Assembly: GCA_049997955.1 (NCBI GenBank)
Contig: JAEBDY010000011.1
Location: 1-64,000 of the forward strand
Direction of reading: 5' to 3'
From: Umezawaea sp049997955
GTDB lineage: Bacteria > Actinomycetota > Actinomycetes > Mycobacteriales > Pseudonocardiaceae
Length of the DNA stretch: 64,000 bases
Part shown: piece by piece, positions 57,816 to 64,000 of the stretch
Layout of the letters: every line of letters starts with the position of its first letter
Numbering within the stretch: position 1 is the stretch's first letter
Position numbers and translations under genes: made by a program
Notes under the pieces: generated by a model
Told to the model about the DNA's origin: nothing
Databases searched by the model: none
The model's input: the letters and a program-made list of their open reading frames with translations, nothing else

Positions 57816-58375
57816 GTGTCGGCGTCCCGCGAACGGCGCCGCTCAGTCCGGGTCGGACCGGTGGGACCGCTTCAGCTCCTCGTCGATCCGCAGCGCCTCG
57901 GTGAGCTGGTCCTCCAGGACGACGATCCGGCATGCCGCGTCGACCGCGGTGCCGTGGTCCACCAGTTCCCTGACCCGCCCCGCGAGGCGCAGCTGGGGTC
58001 CTTCCGAAGTCGCTCGCCAGGGGTTCAGCCGATCACAAGGGAAATCCCATGCGAAACGGGTTGTGGATCGCAGGATCCGCACGGGCGAGGAGGGGTCTTC
58101 GTGCGCACGGTCCCCTGAGCAGGACTCCGACGCGGACCTTCCGCGGCGGCGCGTGCACCGCAGGGAGGCGCGGGACGCGGTGGTGGGTGATGTGGACAGG
58201 AGCACGGTGCCGGAGGTCTGCCCGACCCCGGACGCCGCGCTGGCGGTCTGAGGCGGGGAGTCGGCCGCCGCGCAACGTCCACAATGGACAATCCGCGGCC
58301 CCGAGTGGACCGGTTCCGGGAGTACGATGGTCACACCCGGTGCCGCCGGGAAGGCAGCGGCGAGGAGGCCGGTAG
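57816..58375. other. Interval with two coding-like gene remnants
   Basis: On the minus strand 57843-58030 ends in a coding-like peptide (LRLAGRVRELVDHGTAVDAACRIVVLEDQLTEALRIDEELKRSHRS and stop) that has no start codon. On the plus strand 58160-58251 ends with DAVVGDVDRSTVPEVC and a stop, resembling part of a STAS domain, also without a start. Both look like leftovers of deleted genes. The last 100 bases are the upstream region of the SARP regulator with GAGGAGG at 58360-58367. Confidence 0.45.
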
Positions 58376-61216
58376 TTGACGGGGAGCGGTGCCGCGCAGG
58401 TGCGCTTCACCGTGCTGGGACCGGTTCGGGCGTGGCGCGACGACGTCGAGATCGACCTGGGAGCGCCGCAGCAGCGCCTCGTGCTGGCGTTCCTGCTCGC
58501 CGCCGGGGGCAAGCCGGTCAGCCTCGCCGAACTCGTCGACCTGATGTGGGGCGAGAGCGCGCCGTCGAGCGCGGTCAACGTGGTGCACCGGTCCGTCGGG
58601 CTGCTGCGCCGGGTGCTGGAGCCCGGACTGCCGCCCAGGGCCACCGGCGGCTGGCTGCTCCGCAAGGCGGGCGGCTACCAGCTCGAAGTGGACGAGGGTT
58701 CCCTGGACCTGCTGCGGTTCCGCGCGCTCGTGGCCGAGGCGGAGCGGCTCGCGGCCCGCGGTGAGCACGCCGCCGCGGTGCCGGTGTTCGCGAGCGCGTT
58801 CGCGCTGTGGCACGGCCGGTGCGCCGACGGGTTGGACGTGGGGTCGGGCGCGGCCGCGCTGTTCTCCGCGATCGACAACGAGCGGCTCGCGCCCGCCGGT
58901 CTGGCCGCCGAGACCGCGCGGAGCGCCGGGATGGCCGAGGAGCTGCTGCCCGCGCTGCGGGCCGTGGCGGCGCGGTCCCGGCTGGAGGAACCGCTCCAGG
59001 CGCGGGTGATGCTGCTGCTCGCCTCGGCGGGCCACCAGGCCGAGGCGCTGGGGGTCTTCCAGGTCGTGCGCACGCACCTGTCCGACGAACTCGGCATCGG
59101 TCCCGGCCCGGAGATGCGCGAGGCGTACCGGCGGGTCCTGGCGCAGGAGGTCGTTCCGGAGCCCGTGCGCGCCGAACGGCCGCCCGCGGCGGGCGCGGGG
59201 CTCCGGCCCGCCCAGCTGCCGTCGGACCTGCGCGCGTTCACCGGCCGCCGTCCGGTGCTGGCCCGGCTGCGCGAGCTGGCGCTGGCCCCGACCACCTCCG
59301 GGGCGACGGTCGTCTGCGCGATCGACGGGATGCCGGGCACCGGGAAGACCACGCTCGCGGTGCACCTCGCGCACACGGTGGCCGACCGCTACCCCGACGG
59401 CCAGCTGTACGTGAACCTGCGCGGGTTCGACCTCAGCGGCGAGGCGATGGACCCGGCCGAAGCGCTGCGCGGGTTCCTCGCCGCGCTCGACGTGCTGCCG
59501 CCGCGGATGCCGTTCACCGTGGCCGAGCAGACGGCCCTGTACCGCACCCTCACGACGGGCAGGCGGATGCTCGTCGTGCTGGACAACGCGCGGGACGCCC
59601 GCCAGGTCCGCGCGCTGCTGCCCGGTTCGGAGGGCTGCCTGGTGATCGTCACGAGCCGCCGCAGACTGGCGGGGCTGGGCGCCACCGACGGCGCGCACCT
59701 CGTGTCGCTCGACGTGCTGCCCGACGGCGAGGCCAGGGACAACCTGGTCGAGCGGATCGGCGCGCGGCGGGTCGCGGCTGAGCCGCACGCGGTCGACGAC
59801 ATCGTCCGGTTCTGCGCGGGCCTGCCGCTCGCGCTCAGCCTCGTCGCCGCGCGGGCCGCCGCCCACCCGGACTTCCCGCTGGCCGCCATCGCCGACGAGC
59901 TGAGGGACGCCGAGGGTAGCCTCGACGCGTTCGGCGACGGCAGCAGCGGCGACGTGCGGACCGTCTTCTCCTGGTCGTACCGGATGCTCGGCGACCGCGC
60001 CGCCCGGCTGTTCCGCCTGCTGTCGCTGCACGTCGGCCCGGACATCTCGCTCGCCGCGGCCGCGAGCCTGCTCGGTGCCGACCGCAGGGAGACCCGCGGC
60101 CTCCTGGGCCAGCTGGTCTGCGGCAGGCTGGTCACCGAGCACGCGCCGCGCCGGTTCGTCGCGCACGACCTCATCGGGGTCTACGCCACCGAGCTGAGCC
60201 GCGACCTGGACTCCGCCGCCGACCGGGAGGCCGCGCTCGACCGGCTGCTCGACCACTACCGGCAGACCGCGCACCGGGCCAACGTCCTGCTCAAGCCGAG
60301 GATGGTCCCGGTCCCGCCCGCCGATCCGCTGCCCGGCGTGCGGACGGAGGCGGTCGAGGACGAGAACCGGGCCCACCTCTGGATGACCGCCGAACGCCAG
60401 GTGCTCGTGGCCGTGGTCCGGCACGCCGCCGCGAACGGGCGTCCGGCCTACGCCCGGAACCTCGCGCTCTCGATGCAGCAGCACTTCCACCACCAGGGCC
60501 TGTGGCACGACTGGGACTCGACCATGACCGTCGTGGTGGCCGCGTCCGAGGTCGAGGGCGATCCGCTGGGCCGGGCGCTCGCCCTGCGCAGCCTCGCGGG
60601 CGCCCGCCACTACCTCGACCGCCCGGCCGAGGCCATCGCGCTGCTCACCCGCACGCAGGAGATCTTCAGCGCGCTCGGCCTGGTCTACGAGCAGGCCCAC
60701 GTGCACAGCGGTCTCGGGTCCATCCACGGCCGAAGCCACCGGTTCGCGGAGTCGGCCCACCACCACGGGAAGGCCTACGAGCTGCACGCGGAGGCGGGTG
60801 ACCTGCGGGGCCAGGCGAACTCGTTGCAGGGCATCGCCTGGGCCCGCGTCAACCTCGGGTCGCACGGCGACGCCGTCGAACTCGCCCGGAAGGCCATGGG
60901 CGTCTTCCGGGAGCTGGACGACGCTCACGGCGAGGGCCACTGCTGGGTCGTGCTCGCCGAGTCCCACCGGCTGCGCCGCCGGTTCGACCAGGCCATCGCC
61001 TACCGGCGGCGGGCGATCGAGCTGTACCGGCGGGCGAACATCCCGGTGTACGCGGCCGAGGAGCTGGTGGAGCTGGGCGACACGATGATGGAGGCGGGGG
61101 ACCGGTCGGGGGCGCGGGAGACGTGGCTGCGCGCGCTGGCGATCCTGGAGGAGCTGAAGCTGCCCGCCGTCGGTCCGGTCACCGACCGGCTGTCGCGGAC
61201 CGCGCCGGGCGGCTGA
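58376..61216 (+). CDS. SARP (BTAD)-NB-ARC-TPR transcriptional regulator, AfsR-like
   Basis: A 946-residue regulator. Residues about 10-100 are the OmpR-type DNA-binding domain (VRFTVLGPVRAWRDDVEIDLGAPQQRLVLAFLLAAGG), 105-255 the BTAD helices (LLRFRALVAEAERLAARGE, ending at LGIGPGPEMREAYRRVL), 290-600 an NB-ARC ATPase with P-loop DGMPGTGKTTLAVHLA and MLVVLDNARDARQVRALLPGS (Walker B), and about 680-930 TPR-like repeats. This is the AfsR/DnrI-type large SARP layout; such proteins activate secondary-metabolite genes. TTG start, with GAGGAGG 7 bases before. No biosynthetic cluster is seen in the window. Confidence 0.9.
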   Translation: MTGSGAAQVRFTVLGPVRAWRDDVEIDLGAPQQRLVLAFLLAAGGKPVSLAELVDLMWGESAPSSAVNVVHRSVGLLRRVLEPGLPPRATGGWLLRKAGGYQLEVDEGSLDLLRFRALVAEAERLAARGEHAAAVPVFASAFALWHGRCADGLDVGSGAAALFSAIDNERLAPAGLAAETARSAGMAEELLPALRAVAARSRLEEPLQARVMLLLASAGHQAEALGVFQVVRTHLSDELGIGPGPEMREAYRRVLAQEVVPEPVRAERPPAAGAGLRPAQLPSDLRAFTGRRPVLARLRELALAPTTSGATVVCAIDGMPGTGKTTLAVHLAHTVADRYPDGQLYVNLRGFDLSGEAMDPAEALRGFLAALDVLPPRMPFTVAEQTALYRTLTTGRRMLVVLDNARDARQVRALLPGSEGCLVIVTSRRRLAGLGATDGAHLVSLDVLPDGEARDNLVERIGARRVAAEPHAVDDIVRFCAGLPLALSLVAARAAAHPDFPLAAIADELRDAEGSLDAFGDGSSGDVRTVFSWSYRMLGDRAARLFRLLSLHVGPDISLAAAASLLGADRRETRGLLGQLVCGRLVTEHAPRRFVAHDLIGVYATELSRDLDSAADREAALDRLLDHYRQTAHRANVLLKPRMVPVPPADPLPGVRTEAVEDENRAHLWMTAERQVLVAVVRHAAANGRPAYARNLALSMQQHFHHQGLWHDWDSTMTVVVAASEVEGDPLGRALALRSLAGARHYLDRPAEAIALLTRTQEIFSALGLVYEQAHVHSGLGSIHGRSHRFAESAHHHGKAYELHAEAGDLRGQANSLQGIAWARVNLGSHGDAVELARKAMGVFRELDDAHGEGHCWVVLAESHRLRRRFDQAIAYRRRAIELYRRANIPVYAAEELVELGDTMMEAGDRSGARETWLRALAILEELKLPAVGPVTDRLSRTAPGG

Positions 61217-61258
61217 CCGGGCGAGGGGATCCCGCGGGGCGCGACGGGAACATCCGGA

Positions 61259-61717
61259 CTACGTGGGGTAGGCCGCTGTGCGGTTGAACGCGACCTCGTC
61301 GGGGAGCACCTCGTGGCCGCGCTCGTCGACGAAGCCGACGTGGGCCGGGCGGTCGCTGTCGCCGACGCGGCGTTCGACGGTCGGCCCGCCCGCGTGCGGG
61401 AGGTAGCGGTCCCCCCACTGCTGGAGCGCGCCGAGCGCGATCTTCAGCTCCCGGCCCGCTTCGGTGAGGTGGTAGGCGTCGCGCGGCCTGCTGCCCTGGT
61501 CCTGGTAGGGCTCGCGGGTCATCACGCCGTGGTCCACGAGCGTCGCCAAGCGGGTGGTGAGGACGTCCGGCGCGATGCCGAGCGCGTCGCGGAACTGGGC
61601 GAACCGGGTCGAGCCCGTCAGCGCCTCGCGCAGGATCAGGAACGTCCAGCGCTCGCCGAGCACGCCGAGGCTGCGCGCGATCGAGCACGTGGAGTCCAGC
61701 ATCTTCGTGGTGGCCAC
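61259..61717 (-). CDS. HxlR-family transcriptional regulator (first)
   Basis: A 152-residue winged-helix regulator: MLDSTCSIARSLGVLGERWTFLILREALTGSTRFAQFRDALGIAPDVLTTRLATLVDHGVM is the full HxlR HTH with the N-terminal Cys, and YHLTEAGRELKIALGALQQWGDRYL closes the domain. The GTG at 61717 (AGGGTAGG upstream) or the ATG at 61702 could start it. It is divergent from an SDR gene, with the inverted repeat AGTTGG-AAAAA-CCAACT in the 77-base gap. It probably senses oxidation or quinone/aldehyde stress via Cys, as HypR-like members do (inference). Confidence 0.86.
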   Translation of the reverse strand: MATTKMLDSTCSIARSLGVLGERWTFLILREALTGSTRFAQFRDALGIAPDVLTTRLATLVDHGVMTREPYQDQGSRPRDAYHLTEAGRELKIALGALQQWGDRYLPHAGGPTVERRVGDSDRPAHVGFVDERGHEVLPDEVAFNRTAAYPT

Positions 61718-61761
61718 GAGACCCAGCCTACCCTGGGTTGCGCTTTCCAATCCAGATGCTA

Positions 61762-61778
61762 AGTTGGAAAAACCAACT
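61762..61778. promoter_or_regulatory. HxlR-type inverted repeat
   Basis: AGTTGG (61762-61767) and CCAACT (61773-61778), perfect arms around AAAAA, between the divergent HxlR and SDR genes. Confidence 0.55.
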
Positions 61779-61794
61779 CAGACTGGAGACCACC

Positions 61795-62493
61795 ATGGAC
61801 CTCTCGGGCCGCACCGCACTCGTCACCGGAGCCAACCGCGGGCTCGGCAGGCACTTCGCCGAGCAGCTGGTCAAGCGGGGCGCCACCGTCTACGCGAGCG
61901 CCCGCAACCCCGCGTCCGTCGACCTCCCCGGAGTCATCCCGATCGCGCTGGACATCACCGACCCCGAATCGGTCGCCGCCGCCGCGCGCACCGCGACCGG
62001 TGTGTCGCTGCTGATCAACAACGCGGGCTCGTCCACCGGAGCCTCGGTGCTGACCGGGCCGCTGGAGGACATCCGCCTGGAGATGGACACCCACTACTTC
62101 GGCACGCTGGCCGTGACCAGGGCGTTCGCGCCCCAGCTCGCCGCGCGGGGCGGTGGCGCCGTGCTGAACGTGCTGTCGGTGCTGTCCTGGGTCACCCTGC
62201 CGGGCTCCAGCGCCTACTCGGCGGCGAAGTCGGCCGAGTGGTCGCTCACCAACGCGCTGCGCCTCGCGCTGGCGGAGCAGGGCACCCGGGTCAGCTCGCT
62301 GCACGTGGGCTACATGGACACGGACATGGTCGCGGGCGTCGACGCGCCGAAGCACGCCCCGGCCGACATCGCCGCGATCGCGCTGGACGGGATCGAGGCC
62401 GACCAGGACGAGATCGTGGCCGACGAGCTGAGCCGCCAGGTCCAGGCGAACCTGGCGGGCGGGGTCGCCGCGCTCTACCCGCGGTCGGCCTGA
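61795..62493 (+). CDS. Short-chain dehydrogenase/reductase (SDR)
   Basis: A 232-residue SDR. It has VTGANRGLGRHFAEQL, INNAG (near residue 79), SVLSWVTLPGSSAYSAAKSAEW with Ser, Tyr and Lys (YxxxK), and LHVGYMDTDM. It is the typical partner of an HxlR regulator (quinone- or aldehyde-detoxifying SDRs are common). ATG at 61795 after GGAGACCACC. Its stop overlaps the stop of the convergent second HxlR gene by 19 bases. Confidence 0.87.
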   Translation: MDLSGRTALVTGANRGLGRHFAEQLVKRGATVYASARNPASVDLPGVIPIALDITDPESVAAAARTATGVSLLINNAGSSTGASVLTGPLEDIRLEMDTHYFGTLAVTRAFAPQLAARGGGAVLNVLSVLSWVTLPGSSAYSAAKSAEWSLTNALRLALAEQGTRVSSLHVGYMDTDMVAGVDAPKHAPADIAAIALDGIEADQDEIVADELSRQVQANLAGGVAALYPRSA

Positions 62494-62855
62494 GCGTCGA
62501 ACGCGTCCCGCGCCGTCAGCACCTCGGGGATGTGCTCCTCCGCCCACAGCCGGAGCGCGTCCAGCGGGCCGTGCAGCGTGTGCCCGAGCGGGGTCAGCTC
62601 GTACTCGACCCTGGGCGGCACCTCCGCGTAGGCGGTGCGCCGCAGCAGCCCGTCGCGTTCGAGGTCGCGCAGCGTCGAGGTGAGCACCTTGCCGCTGATG
62701 CCGTCCAGCGCCTCGCGGACCTCGCCGAATCGCCGGGGGCCGTCGGCGAGCGCGATCACGATCATCGCGGTCCACTTGTTCGCGATGCGCGCCAGCGACG
62801 TGCGCGACGGGCAAGTCCGGGACAGCACGTCCCACTGCGGTGACATAGCTCGCAT
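62475..62855 (-). CDS. HxlR-family transcriptional regulator (second)
   Basis: A 126-residue regulator: WDVLSRTCPSRTSLARIANKWTAMIVIALADGPRRFGEVREALDGISGKVLTSTLRDLERDGLLRR is the HxlR HTH with one N-terminal Cys, then RVEYELTPLGHTLHGPLDALRLWAEEHI. Start at ATG 62855 or 62846. It is divergent from the SnoaL-like gene across an 80-base gap that holds alternating GGTAA/TTACC half-sites. Together with the first HxlR pair, two such divergent modules stand within 2 kb. Confidence 0.86.
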   Translation of the reverse strand: MRAMSPQWDVLSRTCPSRTSLARIANKWTAMIVIALADGPRRFGEVREALDGISGKVLTSTLRDLERDGLLRRTAYAEVPPRVEYELTPLGHTLHGPLDALRLWAEEHIPEVLTARDAFDAQADRG

Positions 62856-62866
62856 CCGTCCAATGG

Positions 62867-62889
62867 TTACCTTGAGGTAATTGATTACC
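62867..62889. promoter_or_regulatory. Three alternating half-sites for the second HxlR
   Basis: TTACC-TTGA-GGTAA (62867-62880) and GGTAA-TTGA-TTACC (62876-62889) share the middle GGTAA arm. Half-sites with constant 4-base TTGA spacers suit a dimeric winged-helix regulator. Confidence 0.6.
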
Positions 62890-62934
62890 AAAAGGAACCA
62901 TAGCTCCCTGCAACGACAACAGGGAGGCTCCACC

Positions 62935-63330
62935 ATGTCCGACCAGACCATCGCCGTCGTCCGGCGGTACTTCGACGCGCTCGCCGCGAACGACCTCGAC
63001 ACCGTCGGCGCGCTGCTGTCCCCGGAGGTCGTCTGGCACCAGCCGGGCGCGAACCGGTTCTCCGGCAGGCGATCCGGCGCGGGCGAGGTGTTCGCGATGA
63101 TCGGCTCGATGCTGGAGACCAGCGCGGGCACGTTCCGGATCGACCGGGTCGACCACCTCATGGCCAACGGCGACCTGGTGGCCGCGACCATCCACTTCGT
63201 CGCCGAGCGCGAGGGCGCCGCGCTGGCGTCGGACGGCGTCGACCTGCTGAGGGTCGTCGACGGCGTGATCGTCGAGGCGTGGCTGTTCGGCGCCGACCAG
63301 GCGGCCGAGGACGCCTTCTGGGGCAGCTGA
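62935..63330 (+). CDS. SnoaL-like polyketide-cyclase-fold protein
   Basis: A 131-residue NTF2-like protein: SDQTIAVVRRYFDALAANDLDTVGALLSPEVVWHQPGANRFSGRRSGAGEVFAMIGSMLETSAGTFRIDRVDHLMANGDLVAATIHFVAER and GVDLLRVVDGVIVEAWLF. This is the SnoaL_2 pattern. The function is unknown; the regulator divergent from it is HxlR, as with many stress-response or ligand-binding proteins. ATG at 62935 with AGGGAGGCTCCACC upstream. It likely forms one unit with its HxlR control region. Confidence 0.84.
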   Translation: MSDQTIAVVRRYFDALAANDLDTVGALLSPEVVWHQPGANRFSGRRSGAGEVFAMIGSMLETSAGTFRIDRVDHLMANGDLVAATIHFVAEREGAALASDGVDLLRVVDGVIVEAWLFGADQAAEDAFWGS

Positions 63331-63386
63331 CCAGCCGGTGCGCCACCCGCGGTGGATGATGTGTCCGTCGTGCGGGGAGGTGCGGG

Positions 63387-64000
63387 CTGAACGCGGTCGT
63401 GTCCGTGGTGCTGCTGGTGGCGGTGCTGGCGTTCGCCGTGATCCGGCCTCGGGGATGGCCGGAGGCGGTGGCGGCCGTGCCCGCGGCGGGGGTCGTGCTG
63501 GCGATCGGGGCGATCTCGCCGTCGACCGCGGTCGCGGAGGTCGAACGGCTGGCGCCGGTCGTCGGCTTCCTCGCCGCGGTCCTGGTGCTCGCCCGGCTGT
63601 GCGCGGACGAGGGGCTGTTCGAGGCGGCCGGGTCGCTCATGGCCCGGCTGTGCTCGGGCAGCCCGAAGCGCTTGCTGGGCTCGGTGTTCGGCGTCGCGGC
63701 GGCGATCACGGCCGTGCTGAGCCTGGACGCCACGGTCGTGCTGCTCACGCCCGTGGTGTTCGCGACCGCGTCCCGGCTGGGCGCCCGGCCCAAGCCGCAC
63801 GTCTACGCGTGCACCCACCTGGCCAACTCGGCGTCGCTGCTGCTGCCGGTGTCGAACCTGACCAACCTGCTGGCTTTCACCGCGGCCGGCATCTCGTTCA
63901 CCCGGTTCGCCGGGTTGATGGCGTTGCCGTGGCTGGCCGCCGTGGCCGTGGAGTACGCGGTGTTCCGGATGTTCTTCGCCTCGGACCTCGCGGCGGGCGC
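63387..64000 (+). CDS. ArsB/SLC13-family transporter, N-terminal part (cut by window edge)
   Basis: The first 204 codons of a polytopic membrane protein. The translation reads (M)NAVVSVVLLVAVLAFAVIRP, then VERLAPVVGFLAAVLVLARLCADEGLFEAAGSLMARLCSGSPKRLL, LSLDATVVLLTPVVFATA and HLANSASLLLPVSNLTNLLAF, the signatures of ArsB/arsenite-type SLC13 transporters. By family it would export oxyanions such as arsenite or carry dicarboxylates. The reading frame is best started at the CTG at 63387, with GGGGAGG six bases before; the next in-frame GTG is at 63399. The 3' end is outside the window. No arsenic regulator is visible. Confidence 0.78.
   Translation, partial: MNAVVSVVLLVAVLAFAVIRPRGWPEAVAAVPAAGVVLAIGAISPSTAVAEVERLAPVVGFLAAVLVLARLCADEGLFEAAGSLMARLCSGSPKRLLGSVFGVAAAITAVLSLDATVVLLTPVVFATASRLGARPKPHVYACTHLANSASLLLPVSNLTNLLAFTAAGISFTRFAGLMALPWLAAVAVEYAVFRMFFASDLAAG

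Noticed and set aside
58331..60967. 878-codon frame on the minus strand
   Set aside because: Antisense shadow of the SARP regulator, whose P-loop, BTAD and HTH motifs are on the plus strand.

Overview
The window is high-GC, densely packed DNA. Coding stretches use GTG, ATG and some TTG starts, have strong GC3 bias, and often overlap by ATGA or GTGA. Gene content (SARP/BTAD regulator, CGNR and HxlR regulators, GH9 with CBM2, Tat-exported molybdenum oxidoreductase, Asp23 cluster with CsbD) indicates a filamentous actinomycete, most likely Pseudonocardiales (Saccharothrix/Lentzea/Actinosynnema type). The lineage is inferred from gene style, not from a marker gene. No rRNA, tRNA, CRISPR array or prophage was seen.

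Layout. 0-1.6 kb: the end of an IS5-type transposase abuts a decayed GH32 levanase/invertase gene, followed by a hairpin repeat in GT-rich DNA. 1.6-8.3 kb: MpaB-like oxygenase, MatC-type carrier, Na+/H+ antiporter, secreted subtilase, CBM48-like protein, STAS protein. 8.5-15.4 kb: two MerR systems, a YkgJ-like/pentapeptide protein, divergent esterase and NDH-2, M20 peptidase, MarR. 15.5-19.2 kb: a tight four-gene operon (threonine-synthase-like PLP enzyme, PAS/HTH regulator, DSD1-type aldolase/dehydratase, ornithine-cyclodeaminase-type reductase) resembling part of the beta-hydroxyaspartate pathway. 19.3-25.1 kb: SDR, membrane protein plus hydrolase, and a two-subunit molybdenum hydroxylase with MarR. 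25.1-30.6 kb: AraC regulator divergent from a monooxygenase / cholesterol-oxidase-like / acetoacetate-decarboxylase-like operon. 30.7-35.3 kb: GH9 cellulase under a CebR-type box, ketopantoate-reductase-like gene, nucleoside hydrolase.

35.4-38.4 kb: an envelope-stress cluster read leftward (ECF sigma, Asp23 protein with an HxxxCxxC anti-sigma zinc motif, further Asp23-type proteins, a 58-aa membrane protein) divergent from a CsbD protein. 38.4-45.7 kb: CGNR regulator divergent from an alpha/beta hydrolase, then a TetR gene facing a coupled five-gene acyl-CoA/amidohydrolase operon across a perfect 22-bp palindrome. 45.7-47.2 kb: a 1.6-kb gene-free, repeat-laden stretch with the second, inverted copy of the hairpin repeat and two different tandem arrays. 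47.2-53.4 kb: DsbA-like protein, a two-component system with PepSY protein, and a GGDEF-EAL protein. 53.4-61.2 kb: a large secreted double beta-helix/CBM2/FN3 protein, an Rcp-like response regulator, gene remnants, and a SARP-NB-ARC-TPR regulator. 61.2-64 kb: two HxlR/target pairs and the start of an ArsB/SLC13-type transporter cut by the window edge.

The most noteworthy signals are the inverted hairpin repeats and tandem arrays, the sigma/zinc-finger-Asp23 cluster, the hydroxyaspartate-like operon, and a series of clean inverted repeats beside regulator genes that look like operators.
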